64,000 bases of DNA from Microbacterium thalassium (lineage in GTDB: Bacteria > Actinomycetota > Actinomycetes > Actinomycetales > Microbacteriaceae): NCBI RefSeq assembly GCF_014208045.1, contig NZ_JACHML010000001.1, positions 1,860,001 to 1,924,000 of the forward strand, given 5' to 3'. The translations under genes and the position numbers were made by a program. This document shows positions 16,090 to 25,537 of this stretch, piece by piece (positions within the stretch are counted from its first letter, which is position 1; each line of letters starts with the position of its first letter). The notes under the pieces are model-generated. The model searched no databases and was not told the origin of the DNA. It worked only from the letters and a program-made list of their open reading frames with translations.

Positions 16090-16641
16090 ATGGGCCACGT
16101 GCGGTACGGCATGCTCCAATCGCTCGACGGCTACGTCGCGAGTGAGGAGGGCGAGCTGGTGCTCCCGCCGCCCGGACCGGCACTGCATCAGCACTTCAAC
16201 GACGAGCTCCGCAGCACGTCGCTGCTGGTCTACGGCCGGCGAATGTGGGAGATCATGCGGTACTGGGCGGGTGGCGACCCAGACCGCGACGAGGTGGCGG
16301 CGGAGTTCGCCGACCTGTGGCAGCGGACGCCCAAGGTGGTGGTCTCGAGGACGGTGACGGATGCCGGTCCCGGCGTCACCGTCGTGCGGGAGGATGTCGT
16401 CGCGACGATCGGGACGATGGTCGACAAGATCGCGGGCGACATCGAAGTCGCCGGTCCCGATCTGGCCGCGACGCTCGGACGGGCGGGGCTCATCGACGAG
16501 TACCGCCTGTACGTCCAGCCGGTCGTGCTCGGCGGCGGCATGCCGATGTTCGCCGAAGGGTTCCGCCCCCACGTGCGCTTCGCGGGCGCCGAGTCGCTGC
16601 CCGGTGACGTCGTGTTGCTGCGCTACAGCCGGGGGATCTAG
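16090..16641 (+). CDS. Dihydrofolate reductase family (RibD C-terminal-like) protein
   Basis: 183-residue protein of the DHFR/RibD_C fold. It shows the N-terminal MLQSLDGYVA strand-turn, LLVYGRRMWEIMRYW (the 'GRxTYE'-type nucleotide contact), PKVVVSRT, and the C-terminal LIDEYRLYVQPVVLGGGMPMF segment, typical of this family. These proteins bind NADPH, but most are uncharacterised; true folate reduction is not implied. The stop codon overlaps the convergent small gene's stop through the palindromic CTAG at 16638-16641. Confidence 0.88.
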   Translation: MGHVRYGMLQSLDGYVASEEGELVLPPPGPALHQHFNDELRSTSLLVYGRRMWEIMRYWAGGDPDRDEVAAEFADLWQRTPKVVVSRTVTDAGPGVTVVREDVVATIGTMVDKIAGDIEVAGPDLAATLGRAGLIDEYRLYVQPVVLGGGMPMFAEGFRPHVRFAGAESLPGDVVLLRYSRGI

Positions 16642-16853
16642 CCGGGAGCCGACTCGTCGTCGTCGCCGGCGGGTTCGGGGAGTGCCACGGGGATCGCGAT
16701 GGACTCGACGGCTCCGCTCGCGTCCGGCATCAGCCCGAGGTCGACGGGCGCGGCGTCATCGAGCCGCTCGGCGGCACTCGCCGGTCGCAGCGGCTCGCCC
16801 GGCAGCCCGGCCCACTCGGTCGGCTCTTCGGGGCGCTGCGTGAACAATCCCAT
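16638..16853 (-). CDS. Small 71-aa hypothetical protein
   Basis: Short acidic soluble protein beginning MGLFTQRPEEPTEWAGLPGE and continuing with LRPASAAERL, with a Pro/Asp/Glu-rich tail and no membrane segment. I do not know its function. Codon use is coding-like and GAGAAT sits 6 nt before the ATG, matching the leaderless pattern seen elsewhere, so I think it is a real gene. It ends in a shared CTAG with the convergent DHFR-like gene. Confidence 0.7.
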   Translation of the reverse strand: MGLFTQRPEEPTEWAGLPGEPLRPASAAERLDDAAPVDLGLMPDASGAVESIAIPVALPEPAGDDDESAPG

Positions 16854-16865
16854 GCAGCCATTCTC
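16854..16865 (-). promoter_or_regulatory. Weak leaderless -10 box of the 71-aa gene
   Basis: GAGAAT on the minus strand at 16860-16865, then 6 nt, then ATG at 16853. It matches only A2 and T6 of the consensus; the spacing is the main support. Confidence 0.35.
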
Positions 16866-16897
16866 CCCCGGGACCGAGGCACACGCCGGGACTCACC

Positions 16898-16935
16898 GCA
16901 GAAACACAAAGAATCCCAGGCGAACCTGGGATTCT
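16898..16935 (-). terminator. Rho-independent terminator of tRNA-Arg
   Basis: On the minus strand an 11-bp perfect stem (AGAATCCCAGG with CCTGGGATTCT) closes on a TTCG tetraloop and is followed by TTTGTGTTTCTG. It begins 6 nt after the mature tRNA 3' end. This is the clearest intrinsic terminator in the window. Confidence 0.85.
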
Positions 16936-16940
16936 CTCAG

Positions 16941-17013
16941 TGCCCCCGACAGGAATCGAACCTGCGGCCTTTGGTACCGGAAACCAACGCTCTATCCCCT
17001 GAGCTACGGAGGC
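16941..17013 (-). tRNA. tRNA-Arg (anticodon CCG)
   Basis: On the minus strand the 73-nt sequence folds as a cloverleaf: acceptor GCCTCCG pairs with CGGGGGC (one G-U), D-arm GCTC/GAGC, anticodon stem TTGGT/ACCAA around loop TTCCGGT (anticodon CCG, reading CGG arginine codons), and T-arm GCAGG TTCGATT CCTGT. The discriminator is A and CCA is not encoded, so it must be added afterwards. An intrinsic terminator follows directly. argS, which charges this tRNA, starts about 1 kb away on the other strand. Confidence 0.95.
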
Positions 17014-17023
17014 GCACCGATCG

Positions 17024-17029
17024 AGGTTA
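17024..17029 (-). promoter_or_regulatory. Candidate -10 box of tRNA-Arg
   Basis: TAACCT on the minus strand, 10 nt before the mature tRNA 5' end, giving a very short 5' leader for RNase P. No clear -35 is visible. Confidence 0.4.
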
Positions 17030-17137
17030 CCACCCCGTGGCCGCTCCTCAGCGCCGACCGGCAGGCATCCGCCGGCCCCGGAGGACGCGTTCCGCGGGGA
17101 TCTCCACAGACCGCGCTCCGGGGTCCGCGGTGCGTGC

Positions 17138-17149
17138 GAGGATGGCTCG
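17138..17149 (+). promoter_or_regulatory. Weak leaderless -10 box of the transglutaminase gene
   Basis: GAGGAT at 17138-17143, 6 nt before GTG 17150. It lacks the first T of TANNNT; the exact spacing and absence of a ribosome-binding site support a leaderless start. Confidence 0.35.
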
Positions 17150-18013
17150 GTGCAACGTGTCGTGACCGCCGAACTCGACCTCCAGGTCGCGGCCCCCGTC
17201 GATCTCATCTGCCAGGTCGCGGCCGCCCAGCAGGTACCCGTCCTCGATGAGCAGTTCACGTTCACGCAGGGCGATCGCGTGTACACGCCGACCGAGATCA
17301 TCGACCAGTCCGGCAGCCGCCTGCACCGCCTGCAGGCCGAGACCGGCCGCCTCGAGATCCGCTACGAGGCGACGGTCGACGGCCGCACGCCGCACCCCCG
17401 CACGAGCGACCTCGAGGCGATCTCGTACCTGCGTCCGAGCCGCTACTGCCAGTCGGACGAGGTCTTCCAGCAGGCGCGACGCCAGTTCAAGGGGCTGGAG
17501 GGCCATGAGCTGATCGGCGCCGTGTCGGACTTCGTCGCCACGAGCACGACCTACACGCCCGGCCTCAGCCACGGCACCGACAGCGCCGTGACGACCCTCA
17601 TGACCGGTCAGGGCGTCTGCCGCGACTACGCGCACGTCGTCATCGCGCTGCTGCGCGCGATGGACATGCCCGCGCGCTACGCCGCCTGCTACGCACCGGG
17701 CCTGGAGCCGATGGACTTCCACGCCGTCGCCGAGGCCTACCACGACGGCGCCTGGTACGTCATCGATGCGACGCGTTTGTCCAACCGCCACTCGCTCGTG
17801 CGGATCGCGACGGGGCGCGACGCCGCCGACTGCGCGTTCCTCAGCTACCACGGCGGCGCCGTCAGTCTGCAGCGGATGCTGGTGGACGCGTGGGTCATGC
17901 CCGAGGCCGAGGACGTCGACGGGTCGGATGCCGATCCGCTCGCCGCGATCGAGCGCGACGCGGCCTCCGACCCGGCCGGCGACGACTACACGGAGCTGGT
18001 CCAGATCGCCTGA
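17150..18013 (+). CDS. Transglutaminase-like domain protein
   Basis: 287-residue soluble protein. An N-terminal beta domain of about 110 residues precedes a transglutaminase core with the Cys-His-Asp triad: Cys in GQGVCRDYAHV, His in MDFHAVAEAYHDG and Asp in WYVIDATRL. Actinobacterial proteins of this type are thought to be cysteine peptidases or amidases rather than crosslinkers; no substrate is known. The tail is acidic (EDVDGSDADPL). The start is GTG. It lies between tRNA-Arg and argS and ends 44 nt before argS. Confidence 0.88.
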   Translation: MQRVVTAELDLQVAAPVDLICQVAAAQQVPVLDEQFTFTQGDRVYTPTEIIDQSGSRLHRLQAETGRLEIRYEATVDGRTPHPRTSDLEAISYLRPSRYCQSDEVFQQARRQFKGLEGHELIGAVSDFVATSTTYTPGLSHGTDSAVTTLMTGQGVCRDYAHVVIALLRAMDMPARYAACYAPGLEPMDFHAVAEAYHDGAWYVIDATRLSNRHSLVRIATGRDAADCAFLSYHGGAVSLQRMLVDAWVMPEAEDVDGSDADPLAAIERDAASDPAGDDYTELVQIA

Positions 18014-18042
18014 CGGGAGGCGGAATCCCGGCGGGCGCCAAC

Positions 18043-18048
18043 TAGAAT
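18043..18048 (+). promoter_or_regulatory. -10 box of argS
   Basis: TAGAAT at 18043-18048, 9 nt before ATG 18058. This predicts a start of transcription within about 3 nt of the start codon, hence an almost leaderless mRNA. Confidence 0.5.
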
Positions 18049-18057
18049 CGACGGGTT

Positions 18058-19725
18058 ATGAATCCTGATGCCCTCTCCGCCGCTCTGCTCGACGTCATCG
18101 CCCCGCTCGCCGAGGCGCGACGCCCCGGCGCGGCCGAGGGCCTGACGGCCGCCGACCTGCCGCTCGAGCGCCCGAAGAACCGCGACCACGGCGACTGGGC
18201 GTCCAACGCCGCGCTGAAGCTCGCGAAGAAGGTCGGCGCGAACCCGCGCGAGTTCGCCGCCGACATCGCGGCCGGTCTCACCGCCGTCGAGGGCATCGCG
18301 AGCGTCGAGGTCGCCGGCCCCGGCTTCATCAACATCCGGCTCGACGCCGCCGCGGCCGGCGCCCTCGCGAAGACGATCGTCGACGCCGGCGCCGCGTTCG
18401 GCACGAACGACTCGCAGCGCGGCAACACGATCAACCTCGAGTTCGTCAGCGCCAACCCCACGGGGCCGATGCACATCGGCCACACGCGCTGGGCGGCGCT
18501 CGGCGACTCGCTGGCCCGCCTGTTGCTGGCCAGCGGCGCGACCCTCGTGCGCGAGTTCTACGTCAACGACGCCGGCGCCCAGATGGACCGGTTCGGCCGC
18601 TCGGTGCTCGCGCGCGCCCAGGGCGAGCCGATCCCCGAGGACGGCTACCCGGGCTCCTACATCGACGTCCTCGCGCAGCGGGTCCTCGGGGCCGTTCCCG
18701 ACCTGCTGTCGCTGCCCGAGGACGAGCAGCTCGTCGTCGCGCGGGACCGCGCGTACGAATTCCAGCTGGGCGACCTGCAGGTGTCCCTGGAGAAGTTCAA
18801 CGTGCATTTCGACGTGTTCTTCAGCGAGCGGGTCCTGCACGCGAAGGGCTCGAAGGGCGAGCCCAGCCTCGTCGACGAGGCCGTGGACCGCCTGCGCGAG
18901 CAGGGGCACGTGTTCGACGAGGATGACGCCGTGTGGGTGCGCACCACCGACTTCGGCGACGACAAGGACCGCGTCATCCGCCGCTCGAACGGCGAGTACA
19001 CCTACTTCGCCGCGGATGCCGCCTACTACCTGAACAAGGGCGACCGCGGCTTCGCGCACAAGATCTACCTCCTCGGCGCCGACCACCACGGCTACGTCCA
19101 CCGCCTCAAGGCGCTCGCCGGCGCCGCAGGCGACGACCCCGACAAGGACATCGAGGTGCTCATCGGCCAGCTCGTGTCGGTCAACGGCGCGCGGCTGTCC
19201 AAGCGCGCGGGCAACATCATCGAGCTCGACGACCTGCGTGACTGGCTCGGCACCGACCCGCTGCGCTACTCACTCGCGCGGTACCCCGCGGACTCGCCGC
19301 TGACCCTCGACCCCGAGATCCTGCAGCGTCGCACCAACGACAACCCCGTCTTCTACGTGCAGTACGCGCACGCCCGCACCCACAACGTCGGCCGCAACGC
19401 CGCCGAGTCCGGCGTCGACCGCTCGGAGTTCGCCCCCGAGCTGCTCGACCACGAGACCGAGTCGGCCCTGCTGGGCGCGCTCCAGGAGTTCCCGCGCACG
19501 GTCGCGTTCGCCGCCGAGGTGCGCGAGCCCCACCGCGTCGCTCGCTACCTCGAAGAGCTCGCGGGGCTGTACCACAAGTGGTACGACAACTGCCGGGTGA
19601 TCCCGCTGGGCGATGCCCCCGTCGAAGCCGTGCACCGCACGCGCCTGTGGCTCAACGACGCCACGGGTCAGGTGCTGCGCAACGGACTGGACCTACTCGG
19701 CGTCAGCGCTCCGGAGCGGATGTAG
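18058..19725 (+). CDS. argS: Arginyl-tRNA synthetase
   Basis: Class I aminoacyl-tRNA synthetase of 555 residues that attaches arginine to tRNA-Arg. The N-terminal Arg_tRNA_synt_N domain recognises the tRNA D-loop; the HIGH-type motif is SANPTGPMHIGHTRWA at about 130-145. The KMSKS region is represented by ARLSKRAGN, as usual for ArgRS, and the C-terminal DALR anticodon-binding domain includes DNPVFYVQYAHARTHN. It heads a run argS-DUF2993-lysA-hom-thrC-thrB that is conserved in actinobacteria. Confidence 0.97.
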   Translation: MNPDALSAALLDVIAPLAEARRPGAAEGLTAADLPLERPKNRDHGDWASNAALKLAKKVGANPREFAADIAAGLTAVEGIASVEVAGPGFINIRLDAAAAGALAKTIVDAGAAFGTNDSQRGNTINLEFVSANPTGPMHIGHTRWAALGDSLARLLLASGATLVREFYVNDAGAQMDRFGRSVLARAQGEPIPEDGYPGSYIDVLAQRVLGAVPDLLSLPEDEQLVVARDRAYEFQLGDLQVSLEKFNVHFDVFFSERVLHAKGSKGEPSLVDEAVDRLREQGHVFDEDDAVWVRTTDFGDDKDRVIRRSNGEYTYFAADAAYYLNKGDRGFAHKIYLLGADHHGYVHRLKALAGAAGDDPDKDIEVLIGQLVSVNGARLSKRAGNIIELDDLRDWLGTDPLRYSLARYPADSPLTLDPEILQRRTNDNPVFYVQYAHARTHNVGRNAAESGVDRSEFAPELLDHETESALLGALQEFPRTVAFAAEVREPHRVARYLEELAGLYHKWYDNCRVIPLGDAPVEAVHRTRLWLNDATGQVLRNGLDLLGVSAPERM

Positions 19726-19728
19726 CCG

Positions 19729-20601
19729 GTGGCGGGCGAGGACGACAATCCCACGGTTCCGCTCGGCGAGCGCGGCGTCCATCGCACCGCACCGCTGCCG
19801 GATCCCTCGGCGCAGTGGGTGCTCGCGACCCCGACGCCTCCGAAGCCCCAGAAGCGCCGGCGGATCTGGCCGTGGCTGGTGCTGGGCGGCGCTGCGCTGA
19901 TCATCGTCGTCGCGGCGTTCATCGCCGAGCCGATCGCCCGGAGCATCGTGCAGGGCGGCATCCGCGACCGGGTCGTCACCGAGCTCGGCCTTCCCTCGGA
20001 TCAGCCGGTCGACGTCGAGATCGCCGGGCCGGTCCTGCCCCAGCTGATCCTCGGCACCCTCGGCGAGGTGTCCATCTCGTCCGAGGACGTCACCTTCGAC
20101 GCCTTCACGGGAGACGTGTCGGTGCTCGCCTACGGCGTGAGCGTCCGCGGCGGAGACATGGCCGGCGGCGGCGCCGAGATCCGCATGGACGAGCAGCAGC
20201 TGCGCGCTCTGCTGTCGACCGTCGACGGCTTCCCCGCCGACAGCCTCGCCCTCGACGCCCCCGACGTGACGATGTCGACCGAGCTCGATGTCTTCGGCCT
20301 GACGACGCTGCCGCTCGGCGTGGCGCTGACCCCGTCCGCGGCCGACGGCGACCTCGTGCTGACGCCGACGGCGCTCGAGGTCGGCGGCATCGCCGTGTCG
20401 GCCGATCAGCTGCGCGACCAGTTCGGCGGCGTCGTGGACACGATCGCTCGCGACTGGCCCGTGTGCGTCGCGCAGTACATGCCGGCGGGCGTGACGCTGG
20501 TCGCCGCGGCGGTCGAGGGCGAGGACTTCGTCGCGGCCTTCGAGCTCGACGGTCGCATCGCGTCGGATCCGGCTCTGCTCGAGAACGGGACGTGCGGCTG
20601 A
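19729..20601 (+). CDS. DUF2993 (LmeA-like) single-pass membrane protein
   Basis: 290-residue protein. A Pro-rich cytoplasmic N terminus and KRRRIWP are followed by one helix (WLVLGGAALIIVVAAFIAEP). An extracytoplasmic DUF2993 domain comes next, starting IARSIVQGGIRDRVVTEL and containing PQLILGTLGEVSISSEDVTFD. The family includes mycobacterial LmeA, a lipomannan elongation factor, so a role in envelope glycolipid assembly is possible but not shown. GTG at 19729 is 3 nt after the argS stop. Confidence 0.82.
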   Translation: MAGEDDNPTVPLGERGVHRTAPLPDPSAQWVLATPTPPKPQKRRRIWPWLVLGGAALIIVVAAFIAEPIARSIVQGGIRDRVVTELGLPSDQPVDVEIAGPVLPQLILGTLGEVSISSEDVTFDAFTGDVSVLAYGVSVRGGDMAGGGAEIRMDEQQLRALLSTVDGFPADSLALDAPDVTMSTELDVFGLTTLPLGVALTPSAADGDLVLTPTALEVGGIAVSADQLRDQFGGVVDTIARDWPVCVAQYMPAGVTLVAAAVEGEDFVAAFELDGRIASDPALLENGTCG

Positions 20602-20622
20602 GCCTCTGACCGGGTGCGGCGA

Positions 20623-20670
20623 CACCGCGTGACACACAGCACGGGCACCCCCCTCGCGGTGACATAGACT
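20623..20670 (+). promoter_or_regulatory. Candidate lysA promoter with upstream inverted repeat
   Basis: TAGACT at 20665-20670 would be the -10 box of the lysA-hom-thrC-thrB operon, leaving a leader of about 90 nt. A 7-bp inverted repeat CACCGCG (20623-20629) and CGCGGTG (20655-20661) ends just before it, and could be an operator or the terminator of the DUF2993 gene. Confidence 0.4.
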
Positions 20671-20766
20671 TCAACCACTGCCCGGCGCGTGAGTCACCCG
20701 GCCGCGGCAAGAGCCGTCCGGCGCCGTCCCGATGGCGACACCAACCCTCACCGATTGGCTTCACCC

Positions 20767-22185
20767 GTGTCCGCCGCCCCGCAGCACCCCACCCCGGCCC
20801 CGGCGTGGCTGAGTGAGCCCGACGACGCCAACGCGCTCGCCGACGGTGTGTGGCCGGCCGATGCCGCCCGCGACGGCGACGGGGCGCTCGTCCTCGGCGG
20901 CGTGACCGCGACCGAGCTGCGCGAGCGCTACGGCACGCCGCTGTACGTCCTCGACGAGGCCGAGGTCCGCGCCCGCGCGCGCCGCACCCTCGACGCGTTC
21001 CGCGCGGCGGCCGCCCTGCACGGCGTGCAGGCGCGCGTGTACTACGCGGGCAAGGCGTTCCTGAGCACCGAGGTCGTCCGCTGGGTCACCGAAGAGGGGC
21101 TCGCGGTCGATGTCGCCAGCGGCGGCGAGATGGCCGTCGCCCTCGCCGCGGGCGCCGATCCCTCGCGCCTGGGCTTCCACGGCAACAACAAGAGCGTCGC
21201 CGAGCTCGAGCGCGCGGTCGCGGCGGGTGTGGGCTCGATCGTGATCGACTCCCTCGTCGAGCTCGAGCGGCTGGCGGCCATCGTCGCCCGCACCGGGGCG
21301 ACCCAGCCGGTGCTGCTGCGGGTCAACAGCGGCGTGCACGCCGAGACCCACGACTTCCTCGCAACGGCCCACGAGGACCAGAAGTTCGGCTTCTCCCTCG
21401 AGGACGCGCCGGCCGCCGTGGCGCGCATCCGCGAGCTGCCCGGTCTGTCCTTCGTCGGGCTGCACTGCCACATCGGGTCGCAGATCTTCGGCACCGCGGG
21501 CTTCCGCGAGTCCGCGGCGCGCGTGGTCGAGCTGCATGCCCAGCTCCTCGCCGGCGGCGAGATCCCGGTCCTGAACCTCGGCGGCGGCTTCGGCATCGCC
21601 TACACCTCGGCCGACGACCCCACCCCGATCGAGGAGCTCGCCGTGGGCATCGCCGGCGCGGTCGCGCAGGAGTGCGAGGCGCGCGGCATCCGGATGCCGA
21701 ACCTCGCGTTCGAGCCGGGACGCACCATCGTCGGGCCCGCGGGCGTGACCCTGTACGAGGTCGGGACCACCAAGCCGGTGCGCCTGGACGGCGACGCGAC
21801 GCGGCTGTACGTGAGCGTCGACGGCGGCATGAGCGACAACGCCCGACCGGCGCTGTACGGCGCGGACTACTCCGCGCGCATCGCCTCGCGGCGCAGCGAC
21901 GCCGCCGCCGCGCTCGTGCGCGTCGTGGGCAAGCACTGCGAGTCCGGCGACATCGTCGTCGACGCCGAGTACCTGCCCGGCGATGTGGCGCCCGGCGACC
22001 TGCTCGCGGTGCCGGCGACCGGCGCGTACTGCTTCTCGCTGGCGAACAACTACAACTTCCTCCCGCGCCCCGCCGTCGTCGCCGTGCGCGCGGGGGCGAG
22101 CCGCGTCATCGTGCGCGGCGAGACCATCGACGATCTGCTCGCGCGCGACGCGGGCGTCACCGCCCCGACGGAAGGGAACGCATGA
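20767..22185 (+). CDS. lysA: Diaminopimelate decarboxylase
   Basis: 472-residue fold-type III PLP enzyme that converts meso-diaminopimelate to L-lysine. Evidence: PLP lysine in VYYAGKAFLS, EGLAVDVASGGEMAVALAAG, the glycine-rich phosphate loop in LNLGGGFGIAYT, and the C-terminal catalytic Cys region VGKHCESGDI with substrate-binding YCFSLANNYNF. GTG at 20767 is chosen from family length; there is no good ribosome-binding site and an in-frame GTG at 20689 exists. Its stop overlaps hom by 4 nt. Confidence 0.95.
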   Translation: MSAAPQHPTPAPAWLSEPDDANALADGVWPADAARDGDGALVLGGVTATELRERYGTPLYVLDEAEVRARARRTLDAFRAAAALHGVQARVYYAGKAFLSTEVVRWVTEEGLAVDVASGGEMAVALAAGADPSRLGFHGNNKSVAELERAVAAGVGSIVIDSLVELERLAAIVARTGATQPVLLRVNSGVHAETHDFLATAHEDQKFGFSLEDAPAAVARIRELPGLSFVGLHCHIGSQIFGTAGFRESAARVVELHAQLLAGGEIPVLNLGGGFGIAYTSADDPTPIEELAVGIAGAVAQECEARGIRMPNLAFEPGRTIVGPAGVTLYEVGTTKPVRLDGDATRLYVSVDGGMSDNARPALYGADYSARIASRRSDAAAALVRVVGKHCESGDIVVDAEYLPGDVAPGDLLAVPATGAYCFSLANNYNFLPRPAVVAVRAGASRVIVRGETIDDLLARDAGVTAPTEGNA

Positions 22186-23501
22186 CCGACTACCGCCGCC
22201 TGAGGGTCGCCCTGCTGGGCGCCGGGGCCGTCGGCTCGCAGGTCGCCTCGCTCCTGCGCCAGCACGCCGACGAGCTCGCCGACCGCGCCGGCGCGACGCT
22301 GGAGCTCGTGGGGATCGCGGTGCGCGACCTCGATGCGAAGCGCGACGTGGAGCTGCCGCACGAGCTGTTCACGACGGATGCCGAGACGCTCATCGTCAGC
22401 GCCGACATCGTCATCGAGCTGATGGGCGGCATCGAGCCGGCGCGCACGTACCTGCTGCAGGCGATCAACTCCGGCGCCGACGTCGTCACCGCCAACAAGG
22501 CGCTGCTGGCCACCCACGGCCCCGAGATCTTCGAGGCGGCCGACCAGGTCGGTGCACAGGTCTACTACGAGGCCGCCGCCGCCGGCGCCATCCCGATCAT
22601 CCGCCCGCTGCGCGATTCGCTCGCCGGCGACCGCGTGCAGCGCATCATGGGCATCGTCAACGGCACGACGAACTACATCCTCGACCGCATGGACAAAGAG
22701 GGGGCCGAGTTCGCCGAGGTCCTCGCCGACGCGCAGGCGCTCGGCTACGCCGAGGCCGACCCGACGGCAGACGTCGAGGGCTACGACGCGGCGCAGAAGG
22801 CCGCGATCCTCGCGAGCCTGGCCTTCCACACCTCGGTGCCGCTGGATGCCGTGCACCGCGAGGGCATCACCGCCATCGACAAGGGCATGATGGACGCGGC
22901 GCGCAATGCCGGCTACGTCATCAAGCTCCTTGCGGTGTGCGAGCGCCTGGCGACGACGGATGCCGAGGGCACCCCGGCCGAGTCGATCTCGGTGCGCGTG
23001 TACCCGGCGCTGGTCGATCGCGAGCATCCGCTGGCGAGCGTGCACGGCGCGAACAACGCCGTGTTCGTGCAGGCCGAGGCCGCGGGCAACCTCATGTTCT
23101 ACGGCGCCGGCGCCGGGGGAGTGCAGACCGCATCCGCCGTGCTCGGCGATGTCGTCTCGGCCGCCCGCCGTCACATCGCCGGCGGCGTCGGCGTCGGCGA
23201 GTCGACGCGCGCGAACCTGCCGGTGGTCGAGATCGGCCAGGTCACCACGCGCTACCAGATCACCCTCGAGGTCGACGACGAGCCGGGCGTGCTGGCCACC
23301 GTCGCCGGCATCCTCAGCGACGGACGCGTCTCGATCGCGACCGTCGAGCAGACCGTCGTCGGGGAGGACGCCGAGACCGCTCGCGTCGTCATCGGCACCC
23401 ACAAGGCCCAGGAGCAGGACCTCAGCGACACCGTCGACAAGCTCGCGGCGAGCGGCGTCGTCGATCGCGTCGTGTCGGTCCTGCGCGTGGAAGGAGACTG
23501 A
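22182..23501 (+). CDS. hom: Homoserine dehydrogenase
   Basis: 439-residue NAD(P)H-dependent enzyme that reduces aspartate semialdehyde to homoserine at the branch to threonine and methionine. The nucleotide fold begins VALLGAGAVGSQVASLL; catalytic-region motifs include VVTANKALLATHG, YYEAAAAGAIPIIRPLRDS and IMGIVNGTTNYILDRM. A C-terminal ACT domain (about 350-439, from YQITLEVDDEPGVLATVAGI) predicts feedback control by threonine. ATG overlaps the lysA stop (ATGA). Confidence 0.97.
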   Translation: MTDYRRLRVALLGAGAVGSQVASLLRQHADELADRAGATLELVGIAVRDLDAKRDVELPHELFTTDAETLIVSADIVIELMGGIEPARTYLLQAINSGADVVTANKALLATHGPEIFEAADQVGAQVYYEAAAAGAIPIIRPLRDSLAGDRVQRIMGIVNGTTNYILDRMDKEGAEFAEVLADAQALGYAEADPTADVEGYDAAQKAAILASLAFHTSVPLDAVHREGITAIDKGMMDAARNAGYVIKLLAVCERLATTDAEGTPAESISVRVYPALVDREHPLASVHGANNAVFVQAEAAGNLMFYGAGAGGVQTASAVLGDVVSAARRHIAGGVGVGESTRANLPVVEIGQVTTRYQITLEVDDEPGVLATVAGILSDGRVSIATVEQTVVGEDAETARVVIGTHKAQEQDLSDTVDKLAASGVVDRVVSVLRVEGD

Positions 23502-23504
23502 GAA

Positions 23505-24593
23505 ATGGCACACGTCTGGCGCGGAGTCCTCCGCGAGTACGCCGACCGGCTGGGCGTCACCGACGCCTCCACGGTCGTGACCCTCGGCGAGGGCGGCACT
23601 CCGCTGCTGCCGGCGCCCGCCCTGTCGAGCATGACCGGTGCGGATGTCTGGGTGAAGTTCGAGGGCATGAACCCCACCGGCTCGTTCAAGGACCGCGGCA
23701 TGACCGTCGCGCTCTCGCGCGCGGTCGAGCACGGCGCGAAGGCGGTCATCTGCGCGTCGACCGGCAACACGTCCGCGTCCGCGGCGGCGTATGCCGCGCA
23801 CGCCGGGATCACCGCGGCCGTCCTCGTGCCCGAGGGCAAGATCGCGATGGGCAAGCTCAGCCAGGCGGTCGCGCACAACGGCCGGCTCATCCAGATCCGC
23901 GGCAACTTCGACGACTGCCTCGAGATCGCCCGCGAGCTGGCCGACGAGTATCCGGTGCACCTGGTCAACTCGGTCAACCCCGACCGCATCGAGGGCCAGA
24001 AGACCGCGGCCTACGAGATCGTCGAGGTCCTCGGCGACGCTCCGGACTTCCACTTCATCCCGGTGGGCAACGCCGGCAACTACACGGCGTACTCGCGTGG
24101 CTACCGCGAAGAGGCCGACCGCGGCGTGTCCACGCGCGTGCCGCGCATGTTCGGCTTCCAGGCCGAGGGCTCGGCGCCGCTGGTGCGCGGCGAGGTCGTG
24201 AAGAACCCCGAGACGGTGGCCAGCGCCATCCGCATCGGCAATCCGGCGTCGTGGGATCTCGCGCTCGAGGCGCGCGCCGCCACCGACGGCTACTTCGGCG
24301 CCATCGACGACGACCGCATCCTCGCCGCGCAGAAGCTGCTCGCAGCCTCGGTCGGCGTCTTCGTCGAGCCGGCATCCGCCATCAGCGTCGCCGGTCTGCT
24401 CGATCGCGCCGAAGCGGGCGTCATCCCCGCCGGCGCCCGCGTCGTGCTCACCGTGACCGGGCACGGCCTCAAGGACCCGCAGTGGGCGCTGCGCAACGCC
24501 GACGGCTCGCAGGTCGAGCCGACCGTCGTCGACGCCACCACGTCCGAGGTCGCGGCGGTGCTGGAGCTCGCACCGGTGGAGGCCTCGGCGTGA
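23505..24593 (+). CDS. thrC: Threonine synthase
   Basis: 362-residue fold-type II PLP enzyme that converts O-phosphohomoserine to threonine. PLP-binding Lys lies in [15 protein letters not shown], followed by [16 protein letters not shown] and the phosphate-binding [16 protein letters not shown]. It starts 3 nt after hom, with GGAGAC/AGAA before the ATG. The start of thrB overlaps its stop. This is the short actinobacterial form of the enzyme without the N-terminal extension of plant enzymes. Confidence 0.97.
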   Translation: MAHVWRGVLREYADRLGVTDASTVVTLGEGGTPLLPAPALSSMTGADVWVKFEGMNPTGSFKDRGMTVALSRAVEHGAKAVICASTGNTSASAAAYAAHAGITAAVLVPEGKIAMGKLSQAVAHNGRLIQIRGNFDDCLEIARELADEYPVHLVNSVNPDRIEGQKTAAYEIVEVLGDAPDFHFIPVGNAGNYTAYSRGYREEADRGVSTRVPRMFGFQAEGSAPLVRGEVVKNPETVASAIRIGNPASWDLALEARAATDGYFGAIDDDRILAAQKLLAASVGVFVEPASAISVAGLLDRAEAGVIPAGARVVLTVTGHGLKDPQWALRNADGSQVEPTVVDATTSEVAAVLELAPVEASA

Positions 24594-25537
24594 CCGCAGC
24601 CCCCGCGCCCGAAGCCGGCCGCGCCGTCGTGGTGCGCGTGCCGGCGACGAGCGCGAACCTCGGTCCCGGGTTCGACACGCTCGGACTCGCGCTGAGCGTG
24701 TACGACGAGCTGACGGTCACGGCGCTGCCTCAGGGGGAGCTCGAGATCGACGTCGTCGGCGAGGGCATGGGGGACGTGCCGCGCGACGCCTCCAACCTGG
24801 TCGTGCGCTCGATCGCCTACGCGTTCGAGTCGGTGGGGCGCCCGATGCCGGGACTCCGGCTTCAGGCGCACAACGTCATCCCGCACGGGCGGGGTCTGGG
24901 CTCGTCCGGCGCCGCGGTGGTGTCGGGGCTGCTCGCCGCGAAGGGACTGCTCGAAGGCGACGTCGAACTCGGCCCCGAGACGCTGCTGCGGCTCGCGACC
25001 GAGCTCGAGGGTCACCCCGACAACGTGGCGCCCGCGCTGTTCGGCGGGCTGACGATCGCGTGGATGGACGAGGGCGGGCCGCAGCACAAGCAGCTCATCG
25101 TGCACCGCGGCGTGTCGCCGGTGGTGTTCGTGCCCGAGTCGACGATGTCGACGAGCGTCGCGCGGAGTCTCTCGCCGCTGCAGGTGTCGCGCGAGGATGC
25201 CGTGTTCAACGTGTCGCGGTCGGCTCTGCTGATCGCGGCGCTGACGCAGAGCCCCGAGCTGCTGCTGGCGGCGACCGAGGACAAGCTGCATCAGAGCTAT
25301 CGCGCGCAGGCGATGCCCGGGACCGACACGCTGGTGCGTGCCCTGCGCGCGGCGGGGTTCGCCGCCGTCGTGTCGGGGGCGGGGCCGAGCGTGCTCGTCC
25401 TCGCCGACGGACCCGGCCGTCGCCTCGAGGCGGCGGCGCTGGCCGAGAAGACGGTCGACGGCGCGTGGGAGGCCCTCATGCTCGCCGTCGATGTCAAGGG
25501 TGGTACAGTGAGGGAGTACGCGGAGGGTTCCACCTAA
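24590..25537 (+). CDS. thrB: Homoserine kinase
   Basis: 315-residue GHMP kinase that phosphorylates homoserine with ATP. Motif 1 is [19 protein letters not shown], the ATP loop is [19 protein letters not shown], and motif 3 is [17 protein letters not shown] at 24590 overlaps the thrC TGA. Last gene of the lysA-hom-thrC-thrB unit; a possible rho promoter (TACAGT, 25503-25508) lies within its final codons. Confidence 0.96.
   Translation: MTAAPAPEAGRAVVVRVPATSANLGPGFDTLGLALSVYDELTVTALPQGELEIDVVGEGMGDVPRDASNLVVRSIAYAFESVGRPMPGLRLQAHNVIPHGRGLGSSGAAVVSGLLAAKGLLEGDVELGPETLLRLATELEGHPDNVAPALFGGLTIAWMDEGGPQHKQLIVHRGVSPVVFVPESTMSTSVARSLSPLQVSREDAVFNVSRSALLIAALTQSPELLLAATEDKLHQSYRAQAMPGTDTLVRALRAAGFAAVVSGAGPSVLVLADGPGRRLEAAALAEKTVDGAWEALMLAVDVKGGTVREYAEGST

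Noticed and set aside
20671..20766. A lysine riboswitch in the lysA leader
   Set aside because: The leader is only about 90 nt and shows none of the long conserved helices of the L-box, so there is no support for it.
20850..23501. A fused 883-residue lysA-hom protein in one frame
   Set aside because: The part before 22182 is an out-of-frame reading of lysA (Arg/Gly-rich); lysA has its own frame and stop, and hom starts at the ATGA overlap.
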